Origin: Halomonas rhizosphaerae
GTDB lineage: Bacteria; Pseudomonadota; Gammaproteobacteria; Pseudomonadales; Halomonadaceae
NCBI RefSeq assembly: GCF_030010555.1
Contig: NZ_JASCQP010000027.1
Span: forward strand, 154,610-218,609
Length of the DNA: 64,000 bases
Direction: 5' to 3'
Both the position numbers and the translations under genes were made by a program. The notes beneath the pieces are model-generated. The model was not told where the DNA came from, ran no database searches, and saw only the letters and a program-made list of their open reading frames with translations. Of this stretch, positions 56,656-63,780 are shown in pieces. Each line of letters begins with the position of its first letter. The stretch's first letter is position 1.

Positions 56656-56754
56656 CTAACTATTCTTATTATGCCGATACGCTAGCCAAGCCACAATTGC
56701 CCCCAGAAAAAGCAGCGGTGATGCGAGCAGTATCATTTCCCAATATTCATTCAC
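56656..56754 (-). CDS. 32-residue membrane protein, paralogue A
   Basis: GTG-initiated ORF: N-terminus NEYWEMILLASPLLFLGAI forms a single membrane helix, with a basic tail (YRHNKNS). It has the same length and nearly the same N-terminal half as the protein at 59448-59546, which argues strongly that both are real genes. Ribosome site weak. It lies 38 bases after a 46-codon ORF on the same strand. Confidence 0.65.
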   Translation of the reverse strand: MNEYWEMILLASPLLFLGAIVAWLAYRHNKNS

Positions 56755-56792
56755 TGATCATATTCCCATTCAACGGGGTTGGTAGGGTCATG

Positions 56793-56933
56793 TTAGTCTA
56801 AAAACGCTCCCTGTAATTTCTCTAAGCCATGACATTGGATGATGGGCCGGATTTCTATCAGCGAACATCCATCGTCATTCACAATCAGAGCATCTCCGCT
56901 GGATTCTCTTTCACCAAACATCTCCAGAGCCAT
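56793..56933 (-). CDS. 46-residue hypothetical protein
   Basis: Short ORF beginning MALEMFGERESSGDALIVND and ending in LEKLQGAFLD, upstream of membrane-protein paralogue A. No ribosome site, no recognised family; kept because its composition is protein-like and it may be co-transcribed with the paralogue. Confidence 0.35.
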   Translation of the reverse strand: MALEMFGERESSGDALIVNDDGCSLIEIRPIIQCHGLEKLQGAFLD

Positions 56934-57235
56934 GGTCAAAAACTCGGTTTATTTAAATATACTTAAAGAGCATTCAACTCCACAAAGCTCTACATCAGGA
57001 TCTTGACACTATTATTGCTGTCATAGCTCGACATGGGAGGATCTCGACACCGATGCATAACTCTTACGCAAGTGGTGAAGAGCATGAGAGCGGGGAAGCC
57101 GGAGAGTCTGGACAGTGCCCTACCCCGGGCTCTGCTGCACAGTGAACACAAAATGCTTCGCCATGATCGCTGTCACTTACTATACTGGCATGAACAAAGT
57201 ATATGCCTCACCAGTACAGCTAGCCAGGAGGTACC
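56934..57235. other. intergenic region before the antitoxin gene
   Basis: No gene seen. TACTGG (57183-57188) and CCAGTA (57211-57216) form a 6-bp inverted repeat flanking a likely -10 (GTATAT), a possible autoregulatory operator for the small antitoxin. AGGAGG lies just before its start. Confidence 0.4.
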
Positions 57236-57409
57236 ATGAAAATTCGAATTGAAAGCGAGGAGCAGCGAGAAACTTTCAAGCAAGATGCGATCAATGCCTG
57301 GGCGGACTATCAGGCCACCGGCCTGCACGCTACCGCTGACGAAGTAACCGAGTGGTTGACCAGCTGGGGAGCCGAAGGCGAAGTGACAGCCCCGGTATGT
57401 CACCGCTGA
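57236..57409 (+). CDS. small antitoxin-like protein (orphan)
   Basis: 57-residue ORF with AGGAGG five bases upstream. The pattern DAINAWADYQATGLH, then EVTEWLTSW, and the ending PVCHR are typical of a family of short type II antitoxins normally followed by a RelE/ParE-like toxin. Here the following DNA is an IS5 transposase wreck, so the toxin appears lost. Confidence 0.65.
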   Translation: MKIRIESEEQRETFKQDAINAWADYQATGLHATADEVTEWLTSWGAEGEVTAPVCHR

Positions 57410-57479
57410 GAGATTGCCCATGCTCCTGTTGCGCAAAACACCCTGGACCTACGGTTTTGCTGGTTTCGTGCTACAAGGC

Positions 57480-58150
57480 TGACCACGAGGGGGTCGATGA
57501 TGTCGACGCTGGCACCTTTGAAGCCATCCTGGCGCGTCTCCAGCTCCACTTGCGAGAGGATGACTTGATGGACCTGGACACCTGGATGATTGATTTGACT
57601 TCGATCCGGGCCACCCGTGCCGCCTCTGGAGGCGGCAACAAGGGGGACACCAAGAGCCCGTAGACCATGCCCTGGGCCGCAGCCGTGGCGGTCTGACGAC
57701 CCCAAGATCCACATGGTCTGTGATCGGCATGGGTGGCCGCTGACCTTCACGCTCTCGCCCGGGCAGGACTCGGATACACGACACTTCATCCCGGCCATGG
57801 AACACGTTCATCTGACTGGAACCAGGGGCAGGCCACGTAAGCGCTGTCGCTACATCGTGGCGGACAAGGGCTATGACAGCGATCCGCTTCGCCGCTACTG
57901 CGATCGGCACCGCATGAAGCCGGTCATCGCCCGACGCAAGATGAAGCGAAAGCCGCGCCCTGGCCCCCCAAGAGGCTTCGACAGGTCATGCTATCGAGAG
58001 CGAAACATCATTGAGCGCTGTTTCGGGTGGATCAAGGAACTGCTTTGTGTCTGCACCCGCTACGACAAGTTGACTAGCAGTTTCAGAACGAAGGTATGCC
58101 TGGCCTGCTTAGATCGCTGTCTACGTGCCGACTTTCCAGAGAGAACCTAG
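57480..58150 (+). pseudogene. IS5-family transposase remnant
   Basis: DDE transposase in pieces. The first frame has ARLQLHLREDDLMDLDTWMI (first catalytic Asp region) and ends at a TAG near 57663. After at least one frameshift (extra bases around 57700) the second frame continues IHMVCDRHGWPLTFTLSPGQ, then VADKGYDSD (second Asp) and ERNIIERCFGWIKE (catalytic Glu), ending at 58150. The N-terminal part is absent. Confidence 0.85.
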
Positions 58151-58167
58151 ATGGTTCCGTAGGTACT

Positions 58168-58533
58168 ACGGAAAATCCTTCACTGTTCGCTTCACACGGT
58201 CCGGTGAGCTTATGCCTACCGGCCGGCATCAGTTCGACCAGGAGTGCCAGGCAGATGGCATCGAGCATCACCTGATTAAGCTAGCACGGCCTCAAACCAT
58301 CGGCATGGTGGAGCGCTTCAACTGTCTCATAAGCGATGTGCTTGCTGCTCGACGTATGCATCGGGCGAGGGTCTGAAACTTACGCCAAGCGGTACTGCTG
58401 GCTGTATAATCACCATATTCCGTAGAAGGCACTGCACCATCAATCACCGGTTGCAGCGATGAAAGAATGGCAGGCCAAACGTCCAGCGTTATTTGCCAAG
58501 CGGGTAGTCAATCACCCGGGACCCGACACATAG
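58168..58533 (+). pseudogene. IS481/IS3-type integrase-core transposase fragment
   Basis: The frame reads QFDQECQADGIEHHLIKLAR, then MVERFN (catalytic Glu region of the rve core). After a frame change it continues YCWLYNHHIP and AAMKEWQAKRPALFAKRVVN to a final stop at 58533. Only the C-terminal part is left, abutting the IS5 remnant. Confidence 0.8.
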
Positions 58534-58571
58534 ACCAGTGAGGCATAGTGCACTACCTAGAGGTGAAGAAG

Positions 58572-59102
58572 ATGATACATGTTGATGACTATAGTTCTCT
58601 CCGCTTTATAATGTGGAGCTTCCCAGGGGTTAAAGAAATTTCTCGGGAAGACGCACATATGCGCTACGCGTCGGCGTGGGAATATGTCTTTATCCGCTCG
58701 CTTGAAGATCACGAAATTCAGTTCATAAATAGCTTGATAGAGGAATTTGGACCGATTATTCCTCAGTATCGCACATTTCAAAGCTATGGCAGCAAGCAGC
58801 CCTATACCTCAGGTCGCCCGATCACTCAACTTTTCCCGCTCACCACTCCCATTGTAATTACCGTGGAAGACTACCCGCAATTACACAAAAGCACACTTCA
58901 CCATGAGTTAAGCGACACAGAGATGACGCGGAACGATGCGTATCTATGGTACTCGGAGCACTGGTCCGACATGGATCTCGACTCAATGGGCGATCACGAA
59001 AAGCACTTTCTTAACGAGCTGATTTTCGAGTTCGGCCCCATCCTGCCATCTGTCGACCCCGAAGATGAGGATGTGGTCGGAGAGCCTATCATCAGAGTGT
59101 AG
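58572..59102 (+). CDS. unknown protein with two tandem 65-residue repeats
   Basis: 176-residue acidic protein; Met 58572 has GAGGTG upstream. Residues about 1-68 (IHVDDYSSL, then LEDHEIQFINSLIEEFGPII) and about 97-165 (ITVEDYPQL, then MGDHEKHFLNELIFEFGPIL) are clear repeats of one unit. No enzyme motif. AT-richer than the core. Possibly an immunity or binding protein, but this is a guess. Confidence 0.75.
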   Translation: MIHVDDYSSLRFIMWSFPGVKEISREDAHMRYASAWEYVFIRSLEDHEIQFINSLIEEFGPIIPQYRTFQSYGSKQPYTSGRPITQLFPLTTPIVITVEDYPQLHKSTLHHELSDTEMTRNDAYLWYSEHWSDMDLDSMGDHEKHFLNELIFEFGPILPSVDPEDEDVVGEPIIRV

Positions 59103-59106
59103 ACCG

Positions 59107-59427
59107 CTAGTCATCTGCTGGATCGAACGGTCGGTGAAATGATTTTACGCTCCCACGTAGCCGATCCAGTGGTGTCTGGGTCGGGTCAGGACCACGTGGC
59201 GATACGTGCGGCACGATATAGACTCCATCCGTCACGAGCACTTCATTTGCCGCCGCCTGTATCGCATCACCGCCCGGTATGCCTAGCTGGTCAATCAGCA
59301 CGTCCAACTCCAGGGAATGCCCCTTCCCGCGTCGAGCAGCGCTGTACTCGGCATCAGGGTGCGTTTCAGAAACCCGGTTTTTGAATTTCTCAAGGGCTAC
59401 CAACTGGACATCGCTCAGCTGAATCAT
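59107..59427 (-). CDS. hypothetical island protein
   Basis: 106-residue soluble protein, MIQLSDVQLVALEKF at the N-terminus, with a Pro-rich C-terminus (VSPRGPDPTQTPLDR). GGAGG five bases before Met 59427; a GTG at 59451 overlapping the upstream small-protein stop is an alternative. Likely co-transcribed with the 32-residue membrane protein. Confidence 0.65.
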   Translation of the reverse strand: MIQLSDVQLVALEKFKNRVSETHPDAEYSAARRGKGHSLELDVLIDQLGIPGGDAIQAAANEVLVTDGVYIVPHVSPRGPDPTQTPLDRLRGSVKSFHRPFDPADD

Positions 59428-59447
59428 CGCGCCCTCCTCTGGTCTCG

Positions 59448-59546
59448 TCACTTCTTCCTAGTGATCCAATACGCTGCAAAAGCAACGGCGACTGCCAAGA
59501 TAAGCAGCGGCGACGCCACCAAAATCATTTCTAGATACTCATTCAT
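59448..59546 (-). CDS. 32-residue membrane protein, paralogue B
   Basis: ATG-initiated ORF: NEYLEMILVASPLLILAVAV forms one membrane helix, with basic tail (WITRKK). It matches paralogue A (56656-56754) over the first 15 residues except for conservative changes and has identical length. Its stop is 21 bases before the Met of the 106-residue gene. Confidence 0.7.
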   Translation of the reverse strand: MNEYLEMILVASPLLILAVAVAFAAYWITRKK

Positions 59547-59694
59547 AAGCGCCCAACCTATACCGCTAGCCTAAAACATAACCGAAATCCTACAAACTGC
59601 AAGTAATATCGAAGAAAAGTCAAGCCAATCAATCATTTTCTATTGTCATCTTTGCACATCTGATTTATAGTCAAACCAGACTAGAGGAAAGGTA

Positions 59695-60126
59695 ATGGCT
59701 AACGAAATACAGATAAAATCAGTTGCAGAAAATATCGAGGATTTTTATTTTGAAGATGGTTGGGCAAGCGGGTACGGCGACTACACTGCTGACATAACTA
59801 TAGATGAAAAAGAATTTTCAGTTGATCTGATATATGAGTATGGCTATTACGATTGCGGACTATCTGTCGGATGCGATGAGAATAATGGCTCGGACCTGAG
59901 GAATGATTCAGCAATAAAGATTGCTGCTCAGCAAGCTGGAATCGAGCTTGATGACAATACCGTGCTTAAGATCAAGCGGGATCTGGAAAGCCAGGTTGAA
60001 GTCTATGTAGAGGACAATTACTTTAATACAATTGATAATCTTCTAATGGATTTTGAGAGCTTTCAGGAGAAGCTCAGGCTGGAGCATGATGATACTGGCC
60101 AAAGGGGCAATGGTCCTGGCATGTAA
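59695..60126 (+). CDS. acidic hypothetical island protein
   Basis: 143-residue acidic protein (VAENIEDFYFEDGWASGYGD and YEYGYYDCGLSVG near the start; C-terminal helices). AGAGGA upstream and a terminator 31 bases downstream support it as a real single-gene unit. No family recognised; AT-rich codon use shows foreign origin. Confidence 0.72.
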   Translation: MANEIQIKSVAENIEDFYFEDGWASGYGDYTADITIDEKEFSVDLIYEYGYYDCGLSVGCDENNGSDLRNDSAIKIAAQQAGIELDDNTVLKIKRDLESQVEVYVEDNYFNTIDNLLMDFESFQEKLRLEHDDTGQRGNGPGM

Positions 60127-60156
60127 TTACCCGCCCCCTCCTGAGTGCGTAGCTAA

Positions 60157-60184
60157 GCCCCCAGACAGCCCTGGGGGCGTTTTC
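60157..60184 (+). terminator. intrinsic terminator
   Basis: Eight-base stem GCCCCCAG / CTGGGGGC with a six-base loop followed by GTTTTC, a standard rho-independent terminator for the preceding gene. Confidence 0.85.
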
Positions 60185-60206
60185 ATACACAACACCCTAC
60201 TCTCCC

Positions 60207-60497
60207 ATGAAGCCATCGGAAGCTCTCCAGCAGTACCGTGACGCCATCCTTCGGATCATCGCTCAGCACCGAGGACTCTGCCCGAGGGTGTACGGCTCCG
60301 TGGCGCGTGGTGAGGATGTCGAAGGAAGCGACCTGGACATCCTCATTGAAGTGCTGCCTGACGCTGATCTGTTCGATCTGGGCGCCATGCATACCGAGCT
60401 GGAAGCGCTCCTGGGCGTGGCCATCGACGTGAAGACCCTGAAGGAGCTGCCAGAGGCCTCCAGGGCTCGGGTGTTGCGGGAAGCCAGGAACATCTGA
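60207..60497 (+). CDS. minimal nucleotidyltransferase (MNT) protein, MntA-like
   Basis: 96-residue protein with the nucleotidyltransferase signature YGSVARGEDVEGSDLDILIE (Gly30-Ser31, Asp42 and Asp44). In type VII toxin-antitoxin pairs such proteins neutralise a HEPN toxin by AMP transfer. No HEPN gene adjoins it, and a broken parE lies head-on just downstream. Ribosome site poor. Confidence 0.85.
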   Translation: MKPSEALQQYRDAILRIIAQHRGLCPRVYGSVARGEDVEGSDLDILIEVLPDADLFDLGAMHTELEALLGVAIDVKTLKELPEASRARVLREARNI

Positions 60498-60498
60498 C

Positions 60499-60735
60499 CT
60501 ACTGCCAGGATCCAGGCTGTGCTTGTAGACCAGCCGGTAGCTCTCGTCCGGGAACCAGCTCACGCGTACCCGGCACGATGCCAGGACTACCCCGCTCAGG
60601 AAAGTCCGTCAGGCGGTCGGCAGCGGCGCTGAACTGCTGATCCATCCGTACAGCGGCCTGCGGATTGAGCCCTTCCAGATAGTCCCATATCGCCACACGG
60701 TGAGCGACCGCCTCGGGCGTCCAGGCGACCCTCAC
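60499..60735 (-). pseudogene. RelE/ParE-family toxin, frameshifted
   Basis: GTG start, then RVAWTPEAVAHRVAIWDYLE and PERGSPGIVPGTRELVP, the ParE/RelE pattern. An extra G in the CCCGGACGAG region shifts the frame; the expected continuation DESYRLVYKH lies in the next frame and the normal C-terminus is missing. Confidence 0.8.
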
Positions 60736-60744
60736 ACCTGCCCC

Positions 60745-60809
60745 TCAGCCCGCGCTCGTCGAGCGGCGAACTTGTGCCTCCACCTCGGCAAATGCACCAA
60801 TCGGCGGTA
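60745..60809 (-). pseudogene. antitoxin C-terminal remnant (RelB/DinJ-like)
   Basis: The frame PPIGAFAEVEAQVRRSTSAG ends in TGA ten bases before the toxin start, as expected of the antitoxin preceding a RelE/ParE toxin. The N-terminal DNA-binding part is lost. Confidence 0.55.
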
Positions 60810-60957
60810 CATAGTATTTCGGCTCCCACCAGCGTCTTCGTCTCTTTATACCAGGCCCCATGGTTAGCCGTCACAAGGTTCGGCCTTACCTCTACCCTAA
60901 ACTCCCCCAGCATATAAAAAATGTATCGATAGCGCACATCATGTAAGATCAGCCTGT

Positions 60958-61250
60958 TTATTTTTTTATATCAACACAAAGCTGTTCAAGCTCGATATCC
61001 AAACCATCTTTCATGGCCAGGGAATCAGCAATATTCCGCTGTTGCTTTGCATCCGACTGTCGCTCTATGAGAAAGTCAACATCCGTCTTAGGTAGCTCTG
61101 AAAATGATGTCCTAGATAAGCAAACAGGTCGGAGAGTAATCACATCACCTAACGATGGATCTCCAACTCATTGATGCCCTCATAGGACATATCGTGAGGA
61201 AAAGGCACCACCTGAGGGTTTGGTGTATTGACATGAATAACAGTTCGCAT
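60958..61250 (-). pseudogene. AbrB-type VapB antitoxin, frameshifted
   Basis: From ATG 61250: MRTVIHVNTPNPQVVPFPHD then GINELEIHR and a TAG. Adding one base restores GDVITLRPVCLSRTSFSELP and DVDFLIERQSD, the classic SpoVT-AbrB antitoxin layout. The partner VapC gene is absent downstream. Confidence 0.7.
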
Positions 61251-61275
61251 AAGGTTCAGCTGTACTCAATATACT

Positions 61276-61467
61276 TCAAGAGCCGGGGAGAAGAACACGT
61301 TTTCCTTCAGAATCTACAGCGACGAGACTCTCGGGATCATCAGGATCGACCCCATAGCGGACAGTGCTTTCAGTCACAATATTCGGAAGAGCCCCTGACT
61401 CACGATCTTCTTCAAGAGACGCCAATATGTTATCGACATCAAAGCTTTCAGTTGAACTCTCTTTTCC
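61276..61467 (-). CDS. small acidic hypothetical protein
   Basis: 63-residue ORF (alternative start at 61488) with ESTVRYGVDPDDPESLVAVD and an acidic N-terminus. No family recognised and no strong ribosome site. An antisense ORF on the plus strand is less protein-like. Confidence 0.45.
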   Translation of the reverse strand, partial: GKESSTESFDVDNILASLEEDRESGALPNIVTESTVRYGVDPDDPESLVAVDSEGKRVLLPGS

Positions 61468-61491
61468 CATGACCAACGTCCTATGCATAGA

Positions 61492-61509
61492 CTATAGTTG
61501 CAAGTATAG
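61492..61509. promoter_or_regulatory. palindrome upstream of vapB-like gene
   Basis: CTATAGTTGCAAGTATAG is an 18-bp near-perfect palindrome 45 bases before the antitoxin start, the usual place for a VapB autoregulatory operator. Confidence 0.45.
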
Positions 61510-61553
61510 CAAAAGAGCACGGACCTATCCCGTTACTGCTGTGAGAGACCGCC

Positions 61554-61745
61554 ATGAGATTCACCGTCACCATCGATGATGACCTGTATCAGCAGGCCAT
61601 GGAGCTATCTGACCCGCGAATCGAGAAGCCGGCAGATCTCATTCATGAAGCCATCAGGACCTATATTCGAATCCAGGCAGCACGACGTCTATCCGCCTTG
61701 GGTGGTGAGGCACCAAGTATGAAGGCTATCCCGCGTCGAAAATAG
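61554..61745 (+). CDS. VapB-family ribbon-helix-helix antitoxin (orphan)
   Basis: 63-residue antitoxin: N-terminal DNA-binding strand RFTVTIDDDLYQQAM, helix around PADLIHEAIRTYIRIQAARR, and C-terminal toxin-binding tail (GGEAPSMKAIPRRK). It matches the VapB/DUF2191 type at full length. The expected VapC gene is not downstream; a convergent sterol-desaturase-like gene follows. Confidence 0.88.
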   Translation: MRFTVTIDDDLYQQAMELSDPRIEKPADLIHEAIRTYIRIQAARRLSALGGEAPSMKAIPRRK

Positions 61746-61788
61746 TTGTTCGGCACCAGTGTTCCATGACATCAACCCAACGACGGCC

Positions 61789-62619
61789 TCAAAGCTCTCG
61801 TCGTTTAGATTTCCGAGGAGGGTTCACAAAGGGCTGAAGCAACATCCGATCTAGTCGCAGGTCATGCGCTTCTCTGAAGTCCTCTATGCCGATCGTCATG
61901 CCGAGGTGTCCGGCGGACGGTTGATCTCGGTAAGTACCGAACAGTCGATCCCACCAAGGCAGGTTGAAGCCGAAGTTGCTGTCGGTTTCCTGGCGGATGA
62001 TGGAGTGGTGGACACGATGCATGTCGGGCGTCACCACAATAAGGCGCAGCCAGCGGTCGATCCTGACGGGCAGGCGGACATTGCCATGGTTGAACATCGA
62101 GGTGACATTGAGCAGGACCTCGAAGAGCAGTACCGCCACTGCCGGTGCTCCCAGCGAGGTCACCACGGCGAGCTTGATACCCATCGAGAGCAGGATCTCC
62201 AGGGGATGGAAGCGCAGACCGGTGGTCACATCGAACTCCAGATCCGCATGATGCATGCGATGCAGGCGCCATAGCCAGGGAACAGCATGGAACAACCGGT
62301 GCTGGAAGTAGATGGCCAGGTCCAGCACGAGGACTGAAGCCACTATCGCCAACCATCCCGGTACTGACACCAGGTTGAAGAGGCCCCAGCCCTGTTCAGA
62401 GGCAACCAGGGCAGCGCCGACGGCGGCAAGGGGAAACACCAGGCGAACCGCCAGTGTGTCCAATACCACGATCAGGAGGTTGCCCGGCCAGCGCCTGGCG
62501 CGACCGATCCGTTGGGGTCGCCGGCTGGCGACGATTTCCCACACGGCCATCACCAGCAGGACGATAATGAAGACGGTGCCCCGAACCACCGGCTCATGGG
62601 TCAATAGCAGGTCACTCAT
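61789..62619 (-). CDS. sterol desaturase/fatty acid hydroxylase family protein
   Basis: 276-residue membrane protein with four to five helices and the di-iron His motifs HRLFH, HRMHH and HRVHH (in TPDMHRVHHS) plus HPLEI and FNHGN histidines. It hydroxylates or desaturates a lipid carbon using O2. It begins nine bases after the ArsR-rhodanese gene, so it is probably controlled with it. Confidence 0.92.
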   Translation of the reverse strand: MSDLLLTHEPVVRGTVFIIVLLVMAVWEIVASRRPQRIGRARRWPGNLLIVVLDTLAVRLVFPLAAVGAALVASEQGWGLFNLVSVPGWLAIVASVLVLDLAIYFQHRLFHAVPWLWRLHRMHHADLEFDVTTGLRFHPLEILLSMGIKLAVVTSLGAPAVAVLLFEVLLNVTSMFNHGNVRLPVRIDRWLRLIVVTPDMHRVHHSIIRQETDSNFGFNLPWWDRLFGTYRDQPSAGHLGMTIGIEDFREAHDLRLDRMLLQPFVNPPRKSKRREL

Positions 62620-62628
62620 GGCATGACC

Positions 62629-63285
62629 TCAGGTCACGGGAAGCCCCGCTGCTTTCCATTCCGGATACCCTTCCTCGAAGCGTCGGACTCGATAGCCGAG
62701 TTGACGCAGGCGCTGTACGGCCTCGTGGGACAGCGCACAATAGGGGCCACGACAGTAGGCGACGATCTCCCTGTCGTGAGGCAGCTTGCCCAGCATCTCC
62801 TCCAGCTGTGCCAGGGGGATATTGATCGCCTCGGGCAGGTGGCCAGCCTCGTATTCCTCCTCGGGGCGCACATCCAGCAGTGCCACCTCGCCCCTGGCAA
62901 GCCCTGCCAGCAACTCGTCCCGGCTGACTGCCTCCAGAACGCCATCGGCGTCATCTTCCGCGAACAGTCGACTGATCAGACGCTCCATCTCGGCCAGGTT
63001 GGTCTCGGCCACCTGCCTGAGCAGGCCCAGCAGGTTGATGATCCGCTCATCGGTCAAGCGATAGATCATCTGCTTGCCGGAACGCTGGGCAGTGACGAGC
63101 CCCGCCCGGCGCAGGTGTTGCAGGTGTTGGGAGGCATTGCCGATGGTCAGATCGGCGGTGGTGGCCAGCGTTTCCACGGGTGCCTCACCCTGGGCTAAGC
63201 GCTCCAGCAACGCCAGGCGATGCCCGTTACCCAGGGCTCGGGCGACCTGGGCCAGCGTATCGAGAAGGTCCTGTTGCGAGGTCAT
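62629..63285 (-). CDS. ArsR-family regulator fused to a rhodanese domain
   Basis: 218-residue fusion: winged helix (LTIGNASQHLQHLRRAGLVT, about 48-67) then a rhodanese domain (about 115-215) with the active-site loop AYCRGPYC. The only two Cys lie in that loop, so sensing of persulfide or thiol stress through the rhodanese part is likely. Met 63285 has GGAG seven bases upstream. First gene of a two-gene unit, divergent from the DsrE gene with an inverted repeat between them. Confidence 0.93.
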   Translation of the reverse strand: MTSQQDLLDTLAQVARALGNGHRLALLERLAQGEAPVETLATTADLTIGNASQHLQHLRRAGLVTAQRSGKQMIYRLTDERIINLLGLLRQVAETNLAEMERLISRLFAEDDADGVLEAVSRDELLAGLARGEVALLDVRPEEEYEAGHLPEAINIPLAQLEEMLGKLPHDREIVAYCRGPYCALSHEAVQRLRQLGYRVRRFEEGYPEWKAAGLPVT

Positions 63286-63348
63286 GGGGTCTCTCCGAGG
63301 GGCATCAGCAAAACAGCGTGCCACTTGACAGGTGATGATATCTCTACC

Positions 63349-63376
63349 CATCATTCTATCGTTTTATTGAATGATG
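63349..63376. promoter_or_regulatory. inverted repeat operator, probable ArsR-type site
   Basis: CATCATTC and GAATGATG form perfect 8-bp arms 12 bases apart, in AT-rich DNA between the divergent regulator and DsrE genes, as expected of an ArsR-family binding site. Confidence 0.7.
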
Positions 63377-63389
63377 ACAAGGAGACACC

Positions 63390-63734
63390 ATGCAGACGCT
63401 AATCATCATCAACGATCCGCCCTACGGTACCGAACGCCTCTACAACGGCCTGCGACTGGCCCACGCGCTGCTGAAGCGCGAGGGGGACGTCACCGTCTTC
63501 CTGATGGGGGATGCCGTGTCCGGTGCCAAGGCGGGACAGAAGACGCCGGACGGCTTCTACAACGCCGAGCGCATGGTCAAGCGCGTCACCACCAAGGGCC
63601 GCGTGCTGTTGTGTGGCACCTGCATGGATGCTCGGGGCATCACCGAGGAGGAGGTGGTGAAGGGCGCCGAGCGCAGCACCATGGACGCCCTGGCTGAAGC
63701 CACCGAGCAGGCCGACAAGGTGCTGGTGTTCTAG
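63390..63734 (+). CDS. DsrE-family protein
   Basis: 114-residue DsrE/DsrF/YchN-fold protein with conserved Cys pair in LLCGTCMDARG, typical of small sulfur-trafficking or persulfide-handling proteins. AAGGAG upstream. Probably induced with the divergent rhodanese-containing regulator. Confidence 0.93.
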   Translation: MQTLIIINDPPYGTERLYNGLRLAHALLKREGDVTVFLMGDAVSGAKAGQKTPDGFYNAERMVKRVTTKGRVLLCGTCMDARGITEEEVVKGAERSTMDALAEATEQADKVLVF

Positions 63735-63780
63735 TCCCACCCAAATAATCCCAAAAACTCACGCCCATGGAGAGCATGCG

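Noticed and set aside
57033-57239. 68-codon ORF before the antitoxin
   Set aside because: Covers the antitoxin promoter region, lacks a ribosome site and has no protein-like features.
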